From Prochlorococcus sp. AG-347-J19 (lineage in GTDB: Bacteria; Cyanobacteriota; Cyanobacteriia; PCC-6307; Cyanobiaceae): a DNA stretch of 64,000 nucleotides. Location of the stretch: assembly GCA_003279015.1 (NCBI GenBank), contig QCBV01000004.1:1-64000 (forward strand). Reading direction: 5' to 3'. This document shows positions 18,842 to 26,923 of this stretch, piece by piece (the stretch's first letter is position 1; the number at the start of each line of letters is the position of its first letter). The notes beneath the pieces are model-generated. The model was not told the origin of the DNA, did no database searches, and saw only the letters and a program-made list of their open reading frames with translations. The position numbers and the translations under genes are program-made.

Positions 18842-18874
18842 ATGAAAAAAACATTGGCAATAGAAGTTCAATGA
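18842..18874 (+). promoter_or_regulatory. Possible 10-codon leader peptide overlapping the neuB start
   Basis: ATG at 18842 opens a frame reading MKKTLAIEVQ whose TGA (18872-18874) overlaps the neuB ATG as ATGA, the same junction used between most genes of this operon. A GATAAT hexamer at 18829-18834 could be the -10 box. This may be a true leader that couples translation into neuB, or chance in A-rich DNA. No pause codons or hairpin support attenuation. Confidence 0.2.
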
Positions 18875-19929
18875 AGATAGGATCCAAAGAAATTAATGCA
18901 ACATCTCAAACTTATTTTATTGCTGAAATAGGTTCTAATTTTGATGGATCACTTAAAAGGGCATTAAAATTAATTGATATAGCAAAGGATTCAGGAGCTG
19001 ATGCTGTAAAGTTTCAACACTATACTGCTTCTTCTCTAGTAAGTGATATTGGATTTAAAGCTTTAGGAAATAATTTAGGTCATCAAAAAAAATGGAGTGG
19101 CTCAGTATATGAAATTTATGATCAAGCATCACTTAATAAAGAATGGACTAAAGAACTTCAAGAATATTCAAAACAGAAAGGATTAGATTTCTTAACAAGT
19201 CCATATTCAAAAGAATTGATAGACTCTACTATCGAATATCTTGATGCTATAAAAATTGGATCAGGAGATATTACTTGGATAGACATTATAGAGTATGCTG
19301 CCAGACAAAAAAAACCAATACTACTTGCCACAGGGGCCTCAAATATTGATGAAGTAGACTTAGCAGTTGGTGCTATTCAAAAATTTACAAATGAGTATTG
19401 CATTATGCAATGTAATACTAATTATGAAGGTAAAAAAATTGACTTTAAATATCAGAATTTAAGAGTTCTTGAAGAATTCTCGTCCAGATATCCAAATGCA
19501 ATATTAGGACTTAGTTGTCATATGCCAGGACATTTAAGTGTTTTAGCAGCAGTTACTCTTGGCGCAAGAATTATTGAAAAGCATTTTACAGATGATAATT
19601 CAAGATCTGGGCCTGATCATGGCTTTGCAATTGATCCAAATGCTTGGGAAAAGATGGTTAGTGAGACAAGAGATCTAGAAATATTGTTGGGTAACAGATC
19701 AAAAAAGATTGAAGAAAATGAGTCAGAAACTTCTATAGTTCAAAGACGTGCAATTAGAATTAATGAAGGATGCAAAGCAGGTCATACAATTAGAGAGGAG
19801 GATTTAACAATTTTGAGACCTTGTCCAAAAAATGCTATTAAACCATCGGATAAGAATAAAATTATTGGGAAAAAGATTATTAATGATATGAATAAAGGCG
19901 ATTTAATTACTTTCGAAAACTTATCATAA
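18871..19929 (+). CDS. neuB: Nonulosonic acid synthase (NeuB), full length with SAF domain
   Basis: A 352-residue PEP-dependent synthase. The N-terminal TIM barrel has YFIAEIGSNFDGSL, DAVKFQHY, the IKIGSGDI strand, IMQCNTNYE, and LSCHMPG with IIEKHFTDD (Mn and PEP sites). The last 65 residues form an SAF/antifreeze-like domain with RRAIRINEGCKAG. Reaction: a hexosamine-type sugar plus PEP gives a nine-carbon nonulosonic acid. It opens a five-gene plus-strand operon (gap of 6 bases to the next gene) and is divergent from neuA. Full length and intact; a second, shorter homologue is at 26924. Confidence 0.95.
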   Translation: MKIGSKEINATSQTYFIAEIGSNFDGSLKRALKLIDIAKDSGADAVKFQHYTASSLVSDIGFKALGNNLGHQKKWSGSVYEIYDQASLNKEWTKELQEYSKQKGLDFLTSPYSKELIDSTIEYLDAIKIGSGDITWIDIIEYAARQKKPILLATGASNIDEVDLAVGAIQKFTNEYCIMQCNTNYEGKKIDFKYQNLRVLEEFSSRYPNAILGLSCHMPGHLSVLAAVTLGARIIEKHFTDDNSRSGPDHGFAIDPNAWEKMVSETRDLEILLGNRSKKIEENESETSIVQRRAIRINEGCKAGHTIREEDLTILRPCPKNAIKPSDKNKIIGKKIINDMNKGDLITFENLS

Positions 19930-19935
19930 CAATCA

Positions 19936-20931
19936 ATGATTAGAACACTAATTACGGGTGCTGCAGGGTCTGTAGGGAAATCCTTAACTTTACAACTTCT
20001 TAAAGAAGGACAAACAGTTTGTGCTTTTGATAATAGTGAAGATGCATTATTCAAATTGCGTAAGAGTGTAAAAGATAAAAATTTAGATGAAAACCTTAGA
20101 GATTTTCTTGGAGATATAAGAGATTTATCTAGACTAAGAATGGCTCTAAAAGGTTGTGATGAGGTTTATCATTGTGCTGCTTTAAAGCATGTTGGAATTT
20201 GTGAATATAATCCATTTGAATCAATTCAAACAAATATATTAGGAACAAATAATGTTGTCTCAGCATGTATTCAAGAAAATATAAAGAAAGTAATCCTTAC
20301 TAGTAGTGATAAAGCCGTCAATCCAACAAGTATGATGGGATCTTCAAAGTTAGTTGCTGAGAAAATTTTTATTGCAGCAAATAATATAACTGGTTTAAAT
20401 CAAACAAAATTTGGAGTTGTTCGTTTCGGTAACGTATGGAATACGAATGGTTCTGTTGGGAGAATTTTCTCGGCGCAGATCAATAAAAATCAAGACCTTA
20501 CTATAACCGATAAAAATATGACAAGATTTTTCATTAAAATGCAAGATGCTTTAGATTTATGCAGGCATGCAATGCGAAATCTTATAGGAGGAGAGATATT
20601 TACAAGAAGTATGGGTGCTATTTCAATAGGTGATTTAGCAGAAGCTTTTTTAAAAAATAAACCTAATCTTACATACAAAATTATTGGTAGAAGCAATGGA
20701 GAAAAATTATTTGAAGAATTATTTACTGATTTTGAAGCTGCAAGAAGTTATAAAGAAAATCATACTTATATTACTATCCCCGAGCGCTATAATTTTGGTT
20801 CAAATTTAAATGACCAAATTGAGCTGAAATATAAAAATGCAATTAAATGCAAATATGCTCTTCGCTCGGACTCTCCTGAAGTAGAAAAAATAGATCCTAA
20901 TTTTTTATTAAATGAAACTTTAAATCTATGA
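19936..20931 (+). CDS. CapD/PseB-type nucleotide-sugar 4,6-dehydratase (short form)
   Basis: A 331-residue extended SDR of the Polysacc_synt_2 family, without the membrane part of full CapD. It has NAD motif TGAAGSVG (7-14), SSDKAVNPTSMMGSSK containing the catalytic Met-x-x-x-Lys that replaces Tyr-x-x-x-Lys in this family, and FGNVWNTNGSVGRIF. PseB/FlaA1-type enzymes convert UDP-GlcNAc to a 4-keto-6-deoxy sugar. Position between neuB and an unknown gene suggests it makes the first precursor of the nonulosonic acid. The following gene overlaps by 4 bases. Confidence 0.88.
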   Translation: MIRTLITGAAGSVGKSLTLQLLKEGQTVCAFDNSEDALFKLRKSVKDKNLDENLRDFLGDIRDLSRLRMALKGCDEVYHCAALKHVGICEYNPFESIQTNILGTNNVVSACIQENIKKVILTSSDKAVNPTSMMGSSKLVAEKIFIAANNITGLNQTKFGVVRFGNVWNTNGSVGRIFSAQINKNQDLTITDKNMTRFFIKMQDALDLCRHAMRNLIGGEIFTRSMGAISIGDLAEAFLKNKPNLTYKIIGRSNGEKLFEELFTDFEAARSYKENHTYITIPERYNFGSNLNDQIELKYKNAIKCKYALRSDSPEVEKIDPNFLLNETLNL

Positions 20932-21644
20932 ATAACAAGGATGAATTATTAAGGTCTTATCAAGAAGTATTTGATGATTATCTTAAAAAAGATAATATTA
21001 CTAAATTTGATTTGCAAAATTCATTAAAAATATTTGAAAAAGAATCCGTAAAAAAAGGTAAACCAATACCAAAAGACCTAGAAGTTGTTGGTTTAATATC
21101 TGGAATATCATTTCCTTATGATTTCGTTGAAAATATTATAAAAGTGCAGTCAGAAATCTCGAATATTCTTGGAAAAACCCTCCACTATATGGTTAAACCA
21201 AATAATCTTGCAGTTGAATATTGTGTTTTAAAATGGCCCGACCAAAAATATGAAGAAAATTGTGAAAAAGAAGTTATTGCTAAGCTAAAGAATATGAAGA
21301 TAAAAAAGTTTAAATTATTTGTTTATGGATTTCAATTTCATAAAGATGGGTGTATGCTTTTGCAAGCTATTAGTGAAGAATTACAAATTAATAGAATAAG
21401 GAAGTTTTTAAGGGATAATATTGATTCCTTGCCAGAAAAACAATCGAATTGGTCACACATACCTTTAGGAAGATTTCTAGGCCCTTTTAATAAAGAAGAT
21501 AAAAAATTAATTGATCAAAAAATAAAAAATTTTAATCAAAACTTTAAACCTTTTTATACTGAAATAAATACTATTTATTTAGTACATGAACATAAGTGGT
21601 ACATGGAGAATATAGAAAAGATTTTTACTAAATATTTATTATGA
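20928..21644 (+). CDS. Unknown protein with possible 2H-phosphoesterase (LigT-like) fold
   Basis: A 238-residue soluble protein that I do not firmly recognise. Its strand/helix order and WSHIPLGRFLGPF near residue 182 resemble the second H-x-T/S motif of 2H phosphoesterases (typical HxTLGR). KKFKLFVYGFQFHKDGCMLLQA and a final NTIYLVHEHKWYM strand also fit that fold. The equivalent of the first motif seems to read VEYCVLKW, without His, so classical two-His catalysis is doubtful. It overlaps both neighbours by 4 bases inside the neuB operon, which points to a role in nonulosonic-acid synthesis. The fold call is tentative. Confidence 0.5.
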   Translation: MNNKDELLRSYQEVFDDYLKKDNITKFDLQNSLKIFEKESVKKGKPIPKDLEVVGLISGISFPYDFVENIIKVQSEISNILGKTLHYMVKPNNLAVEYCVLKWPDQKYEENCEKEVIAKLKNMKIKKFKLFVYGFQFHKDGCMLLQAISEELQINRIRKFLRDNIDSLPEKQSNWSHIPLGRFLGPFNKEDKKLIDQKIKNFNQNFKPFYTEINTIYLVHEHKWYMENIEKIFTKYLL

Positions 21645-22405
21645 GTTTTGAAAATTATTTAGAAGATAAAATCATCATAGTCACTGGTGCCCTTGGCAAG
21701 TTGGGACAAAATCTATGCAATAATCTTAATAATGCAAATGCTAATGTTATAGGTATTGGAAGATTAAAAAATAAGAATAAAGAATTAATAAAAAAAATTT
21801 CCTCCTTTTGTGATTTATATGATTGCGATGTATCTAATGAATTGGATTTCAAAAATATAATTTCTCAAATTAAAAAGAAATATAAAAAAATTGATGGTTT
21901 AGTTACGGCAACTTCTTTTAGGCCAATGAAATTAGGACTTGATGATTCAATTAAAAATTGGACTGAGTCCATTTCAATAAATAGTTCAGCAATTTTTATA
22001 CCTTGTCGGTGTATTGGGAAAATTATGTGTAATCAAAAATTCGGTTCTATCGTTAATGTCAGTTCTATATATGGATTAGGAGCACCTTTGCCAAATCTCT
22101 ATGAAGGAACAGATCTAAAGACAGAACCTGATTATCCTTTCATTAAAGGGGGTACCATAGCATTTACAAAATATTTAGCATCTTTTTTTGGCGAATATAA
22201 CGTTAGGGTAAATGTTATAACTCCTGGTGGAATATTTAATAATCAACCAGAAGTTTTTTTAAACAATTACTCAAAGAGAGTACCATTGCAAAGATTGGCT
22301 TTTGAGGATGAAGTTTCTAATTCAATAATATATTTACTGAGCGATCATTCAACGTATATAACTGGAGCAACAATTCCTATAGATGGTGGCTGGAGTGCAA
22401 CTTAG
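21641..22405 (+). CDS. Short-chain dehydrogenase/reductase (SDR)
   Basis: A 254-residue classical SDR. It has cofactor motif VTGALGKLGQN (about 14-24), DGLVTATS, catalytic Ser in IVNVSSIYG, Tyr-x-x-x-Lys as YPFIK, and the end motif STYITGATIPIDGGW. An insertion between the Ser and Tyr (about 12 residues with YEGTDLKTEPD) is typical of SDRs in nonulosonic-acid and flagellar glycan loci, such as PtmA of Campylobacter. It overlaps the unknown gene before it and precedes an SpsF-like enzyme by 10 bases. Substrate unknown; probably a keto sugar or keto acid of this pathway. Confidence 0.88.
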   Translation: MSFENYLEDKIIIVTGALGKLGQNLCNNLNNANANVIGIGRLKNKNKELIKKISSFCDLYDCDVSNELDFKNIISQIKKKYKKIDGLVTATSFRPMKLGLDDSIKNWTESISINSSAIFIPCRCIGKIMCNQKFGSIVNVSSIYGLGAPLPNLYEGTDLKTEPDYPFIKGGTIAFTKYLASFFGEYNVRVNVITPGGIFNNQPEVFLNNYSKRVPLQRLAFEDEVSNSIIYLLSDHSTYITGATIPIDGGWSAT

Positions 22406-22415
22406 ATTTTGTTAA

Positions 22416-23189
22416 ATGGATAAAACTAAATCAGACAAATTAATCTTTACTTGTTTTATTCAAGCTAGGATGAATTCAAGTAGACTCCCGAATAAAGTTT
22501 TAAAACCGATCTTAAAAAAAACCGTCTTAGAAACAGTTGTTGAGAGGGTGAAAAAGTCTAGATATTTAAATAAAGTTATTGTTTTAACTTCAACATCTAA
22601 AAAAGATGATGAAATATTTAATTTCTGTAAACAAAACTTTTTAGAATGCTTTAGGGGGGAAGAAGACAATGTTCTTTTGAGATTTTATTCAGCATCGCTT
22701 ATCTATAAATCAGATTACTATATAAGAATCAATGCAGATTGTCCTTTTATTGACTGGAACTTAATCGATCTAGCTATAGAAATCGCATTTAAAAATAAAA
22801 TTTATGACTATATATCAACAATACTTTCCAATTCATTCCCTACTGGTCAGCACATTGAGCTATTTAAAAGTTTAACTCTTCATACTGCAAATAAATTTGC
22901 AACAAATCCTCTTGAGAGAGAACACGTTACACCTTACATTTACAATAATAAAGATAAATTTAAAATTTATCCCATGGTTTCGGATATTAATGAAAGTTCT
23001 TTAAGATTAACTATTGATTATCCTGAAGACTTAGTAATGTGCCGTGAATTGATGAAAAAGTCTTCTAATGATATCCCTTCTTTTAATGAGATTAAAAATA
23101 TACTTAAAAGATATCCAGAAATCAAATTAATAAATAGTTCTTTCACTAAATCTCAATTTATTAATATTAATAATCAAATAGCAAATTAA
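22416..23189 (+). CDS. SpsF-like cytidylyltransferase
   Basis: A 257-residue nucleotidyltransferase of the SpsF/CMP-KDO synthetase family, with IQARMNSSRLPNKVLKPI (about 11-28), RINADCPFIDW (metal-binding Asp) and LRLTIDYPEDL. SpsF was named in Bacillus spore coat polysaccharide synthesis and often sits beside neuB-like genes. It is the last gene of the operon starting at neuB. Two cytidylyltransferases in one locus (also neuA at 18030) suggest either two CMP-activated acids or division of labour. Confidence 0.85.
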   Translation: MDKTKSDKLIFTCFIQARMNSSRLPNKVLKPILKKTVLETVVERVKKSRYLNKVIVLTSTSKKDDEIFNFCKQNFLECFRGEEDNVLLRFYSASLIYKSDYYIRINADCPFIDWNLIDLAIEIAFKNKIYDYISTILSNSFPTGQHIELFKSLTLHTANKFATNPLEREHVTPYIYNNKDKFKIYPMVSDINESSLRLTIDYPEDLVMCRELMKKSSNDIPSFNEIKNILKRYPEIKLINSSFTKSQFININNQIAN

Positions 23190-23279
23190 TTTACTGTATC
23201 TTTTCATGTATTTTATATAAAGCCTTTTAAAAATAGTAAGATAGAGTCTGGTTAATAATTTTAGTATTTAATAAATATT

Positions 23280-24098
23280 ATGAGAATTAGAGAAAATATT
23301 CTTGTGGTATTCTACGGAATAGGAAGATCTACAAATTGTATAAAATCCAACATAGAAAAATTAAGTATACATAAAAAAAATTTCAATTTTACATATGCAT
23401 ATGCAGTAAATAATATTTCAGAGATTACAAATCTAAGAACATTGGAGTTTAAGAAGATAGATAAAAAATCTATTTCTTCTATTAAAAAAAATATAAACAT
23501 TTTTTTTGAAAAAGATCAAAAAAAATATGAAAGTATTTTTTCTGAATTTATTAAGTTTGAATTAAATATTAATTTTAGAGATCCTTATAGGGATAACTAT
23601 AAGACATTACAAAATTTGTTTTGTCAATTAAGTTTACTTTCAGATTTTTTTAAAGAAAAAACTTTACATGAATATGATTCCTGCTTAGTAATAAGGGACG
23701 ATGTAGTTTTGTTAGACAATTTGGGTTTATTTAAATCTTTTCAGTTAATTTCAACTTTAAAAAATACTATTTTTACAACATCTTATCATTGGCATAAAGG
23801 GATCAATGATCGGATTATTTTGATAAGTCCGGAAAATTATAATATTTTCCAAAATAGATTAAATTTACTTAAAGAAAAACTGAGGTATAATAATTTTTTT
23901 AATAGTGAAACTATAAATTTTGAAGTAATAAAAAAACTTAAATTAACTGTTATTTCTACCCCTTTTAGAATAATAAGAGTTAGGTCACAAGGTAAAAAAA
24001 GAAGAGAGATTTTTTTTCTTAGACCATTAAGGGTAAAAGAAACTTTAAGAGTTTTATTTTCCATATTTCTTTTTCTTAGATATTATTTTTTGAAATAA
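23280..24098 (+). CDS. Putative glycosyltransferase of unrecognised family
   Basis: A 272-residue basic protein. ILVVFYGIGRSTNCIKSNIEKL opens like many uncharacterised surface-glycan transferases. LHEYDSCLVIRDDVVLLDN holds an acidic pair in the place of a metal-binding D-x-D, and a later SETINFEVIKKL recalls the acceptor-side Glu region. The C-terminus ends in a hydrophobic and basic segment that could bind the membrane. No named family can be given. It stands alone between the nonulosonic-acid operon and a convergent minus-strand unit. Function as a glycosyltransferase is inferred. Confidence 0.5.
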   Translation: MRIRENILVVFYGIGRSTNCIKSNIEKLSIHKKNFNFTYAYAVNNISEITNLRTLEFKKIDKKSISSIKKNINIFFEKDQKKYESIFSEFIKFELNINFRDPYRDNYKTLQNLFCQLSLLSDFFKEKTLHEYDSCLVIRDDVVLLDNLGLFKSFQLISTLKNTIFTTSYHWHKGINDRIILISPENYNIFQNRLNLLKEKLRYNNFFNSETINFEVIKKLKLTVISTPFRIIRVRSQGKKRREIFFLRPLRVKETLRVLFSIFLFLRYYFLK

Positions 24099-24115
24099 AT
24101 AAAATATTTTCACCA

Positions 24116-24745
24116 TTATTTAGTGATAATTCTACGCAAAACTAAAATCATGGTTTTTATGATGATTTTTATATCTAATAAAATTGACCATTCATCTATG
24201 TATTTTTTATTTATTGAATTTTTTTGTGGCCATATAGTTTTTAAATTATATTCCTCAGGATTATTTGCATTCTCTAGTAACTTCTCTTCATCGATTAAAA
24301 ATATTGAACTTAAACCAGTAATCCCTGGCTTCATTTTTAAGAAAAATTTATCTTTATTTGGTAATTTATTTACAAAATCTGGAGTATCAGGTCTTGGACC
24401 AACTACACTCATATCACCAAGTAGTACATTAATAAATTGAGGTAGCTCATCAATTTTGCTTTTCCTAAGAAATCTTCCAATTTTTGTTATTCTTATGTCA
24501 TTTCTTGCAGTGACATTAGTAGTTATTTTGGAGTCATTTTTCATGGTCCTTATTTTGTAAATATTAAACTCTTTCCCATTTTTACCAACTCTTTTCTGGG
24601 TAAAAACACCAAATGATCTTGTTTCAATGGTTTGAATAATAATGGTTATTATCATAAGAGGGTGCAAAAATATGATTACCAATAATGAAAAAACTAAATC
24701 AATAAATCTTTTAATTAATAGCTGTTGTTTGTGAAATTTATTCAT
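24116..24745 (-). CDS. PglC-type phosphoglycosyl transferase (small initiating sugar transferase)
   Basis: A 209-residue monotopic phosphoglycosyltransferase. It has one N-terminal hydrophobic re-entrant helix (about 15-35), then FTQKRVGKNGKEF, YKIRTMK, GRFLRKSKIDELPQF with the catalytic Asp-Glu pair, and SVVGPRPDTP. It transfers a phospho-sugar from UDP-sugar to undecaprenyl phosphate at the inner membrane, starting repeat-unit synthesis. The size matches PglC/WecP rather than the long WbaP type. It overlaps the sulfotransferase gene by 8 bases and is the last of a three-gene minus-strand unit. A second, long initiator is at 61603. Confidence 0.93.
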   Translation of the reverse strand: MNKFHKQQLLIKRFIDLVFSLLVIIFLHPLMIITIIIQTIETRSFGVFTQKRVGKNGKEFNIYKIRTMKNDSKITTNVTARNDIRITKIGRFLRKSKIDELPQFINVLLGDMSVVGPRPDTPDFVNKLPNKDKFFLKMKPGITGLSSIFLIDEEKLLENANNPEEYNLKTIWPQKNSINKKYIDEWSILLDIKIIIKTMILVLRRIITK

Positions 24746-25571
24746 TTATTAAATTATCGATAGCTAATTTTTCATATTTTGTTAATGCATTTTCCCCTTT
24801 GCCAATTGAATTTTGGTTGATTTTTCTGATATCAAAATCTTTAAAATTAATTGGTATATTTAAATTTTTAAATATCAATTTAACTGTATTTTGAGGATCT
24901 ATTATAAATTCCTCATAAGTTATGTAAGTGACCTTATTATTTAAATTATCGATTTTTTTCAATTCTTTTTCAGCCTTTTGTGTGCACTCCTTCCATTGTT
25001 TGGCACAGGTTTCTATAAGGGAATGATTTTTTCTAAAATTATCAATATCCTTGAATCTTGGTCCCCATGTTGGCATTTCATTAGACTTTCGGAGACTTTT
25101 TCTTATTCTCTGCGAAAAATATCTAAAAGCATAATATAAAAGTTCTTCTTTCGGTATATATTTTGCTTTTTTAAATAAATAATTTCTAGTAGTATCACCT
25201 ATCCATCTTTCCCTAATAGAGTTAATACAATCATAGGGATCTCTTTTGATATAAATAAACTTGCCTTCAGGAAATAGTTTACTAACGAAGTTTACTCTCA
25301 AACAATTAGCACAAGTTTTCTCTATTAAAAAATTACCTCTTGGATAATTAAGCTTAATAATTTCTCTAAATTTACTTTTTATGTAGTTACTGTTTTTGTT
25401 ATTTAAATCAGAAATATTTAATATGTCATCTTTTTTGAAGGGGTGCCCGTATCTCCAAATATAATTAATTTCATCACAATCCCATGTAATGTAATCTTTA
25501 TTAGAGGTGATTGTATCCCTAAGAATATTAGTCCCAGATCGAGGTGCTCCTATTATAAAAATTGGTATCAT
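24738..25571 (-). CDS. PAPS-dependent sulfotransferase
   Basis: A 277-residue sulfotransferase-family protein. The 5'-phosphosulfate loop is IFIIGAPRSGTNILRD (about 4-19) and the 3'-phosphate site is FIYIKRDPYDCINSIRERW. A TYEEFIIDP motif follows, as in Sulfotransfer_1/3 proteins. It would transfer sulfate from PAPS to a sugar or lipid hydroxyl in the cytoplasm. It lies between a GT4 gene and the small initiating transferase, so sulfation of a glycan intermediate is likely. No PAPS-making genes are in the window; they would be those of general sulfur assimilation. Confidence 0.9.
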   Translation of the reverse strand: MIPIFIIGAPRSGTNILRDTITSNKDYITWDCDEINYIWRYGHPFKKDDILNISDLNNKNSNYIKSKFREIIKLNYPRGNFLIEKTCANCLRVNFVSKLFPEGKFIYIKRDPYDCINSIRERWIGDTTRNYLFKKAKYIPKEELLYYAFRYFSQRIRKSLRKSNEMPTWGPRFKDIDNFRKNHSLIETCAKQWKECTQKAEKELKKIDNLNNKVTYITYEEFIIDPQNTVKLIFKNLNIPINFKDFDIRKINQNSIGKGENALTKYEKLAIDNLINE

Positions 25572-25573
25572 TT

Positions 25574-26788
25574 CTAATCACTTTCAGTAAGATTTTGGAG
25601 TTTCTTTATCAAGAACGAAGCATTTTTTTTTGTATTATAAAACTTTAGGTAATGTTCATATCCTTTTATTCCCATTAATTCTGCTTGATTTTTGTTTTCA
25701 ATAAGAAAAATAAGATCATTATAAAGTTTATTAATATTCCCGGGCTCAGAAACTAATCCGCATTTAGCAGTTTTAATTGGATCGTAATTACATTTGTAAT
25801 ATCCCAAAATAGGTTTCTTAAAAAACATATATTCATAAATTTTATTACATGATATCCCATACTTATGTAGTTCAATATTTTGCAAACTTATATATGCTAT
25901 GTCTGATGATTTTATTATTTCCTGTGTGTTAGTTTTGTCCAGTGCTCCCTTAAAAATAATATTTTCTAATTTTAATTCTTTTGTTTTGAGTTTCATATTT
26001 TGTTCCAGTTCACCTTTACCTATAATTATAAAATTAATATGAGTTTGATTATTATCTTGACACTTTTTTGCTAATTCAATAATTGAATAAATGTTGTAAT
26101 ATTTGCTTAAAGCGCCTGCATAACATATTTTCTTTAAATCATATGATTTTTCAAAAGACCTTATTGGTAAATTATTTTGATAGTGACTATTTGTGATGTG
26201 TAGAAGTTTTTTTTCTTTTACTTGAAAAAATTCTTTATAATAAGTTGATTCTCCCTCCTTCAAATATATTATTAAATCTGCAATCTTTATACTGAAAATT
26301 TCTGTAATTTTTAATATCCAATAATATGGGTTTATTTTTTTTAAAACCTTTAACTGATAGAGAACTAGTGGCCATAAATCTCTTGCCTCATAAATTAGTT
26401 TTGAAGAACATGTTTTTGATAATAAATAAGCTGGGAAAATCACAAATGGATGTGGAGAAGAAGCAATAATAAAATTTGGTTTTTCTTTCCTAATTTGTTT
26501 AATAAAAAAAATTAATTTAAATGTAAATTCAAATTGATTTAATATTTGTGATATACCCCTTTTTTTATATGGCCTTGTTTTTATCCATATATATTTAATA
26601 TCATCAATTTCTTCTGAAGATTTATTGTTTTTTACTTTTGGAAATTTAATATACTTATGAAAAAAAGAAGAAGCTATAATTGTTAAATTTATATTCTGCA
26701 ACTTTAATTCTTGACCTAGGTTGTACCATCTCATATTAGGGCCATACTTTTTAGATCCTCCAGCATGTGTAATTACTACGATTTTCAT
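25574..26788 (-). CDS. GT4 family glycosyltransferase (WbuB-like)
   Basis: A 404-residue GT-B enzyme. The N-terminus IVVITHAGGSKKYGPNMRWYNL resembles WbuB-type FucNAc transferases with a glycine-rich acceptor loop. EARDLWPL, CYAGALSKYYNI and FIIIGKGELEQN form the domain junction and donor site. The E-x7-E-like SCNKIYEYMFFKKPIL near 315 contacts the nucleotide sugar. It starts the minus-strand unit GT4-sulfotransferase-PglC. The sugar is not readable from sequence; the pairing with a PglC-type initiator suggests that it adds the second sugar. Confidence 0.9.
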   Translation of the reverse strand: MKIVVITHAGGSKKYGPNMRWYNLGQELKLQNINLTIIASSFFHKYIKFPKVKNNKSSEEIDDIKYIWIKTRPYKKRGISQILNQFEFTFKLIFFIKQIRKEKPNFIIASSPHPFVIFPAYLLSKTCSSKLIYEARDLWPLVLYQLKVLKKINPYYWILKITEIFSIKIADLIIYLKEGESTYYKEFFQVKEKKLLHITNSHYQNNLPIRSFEKSYDLKKICYAGALSKYYNIYSIIELAKKCQDNNQTHINFIIIGKGELEQNMKLKTKELKLENIIFKGALDKTNTQEIIKSSDIAYISLQNIELHKYGISCNKIYEYMFFKKPILGYYKCNYDPIKTAKCGLVSEPGNINKLYNDLIFLIENKNQAELMGIKGYEHYLKFYNTKKNASFLIKKLQNLTESD

Positions 26789-26923
26789 TTTTATTTATTC
26801 TTTTTATTCAAATAATACAAATTCTAAATTTATGGATACATATTATTTGTCAATTTAAATAATAATTCTTCTTTACATAATTAAAGCATCCTTTTATGAT
26901 TATTAGAATTATTTTTATAAATT

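Noticed and set aside
24123-24440. Plus-strand frame of 105 codons opposite the PglC-type gene
   Set aside because: Mirror of the conserved initiating-transferase coding strand; no start signal or family.
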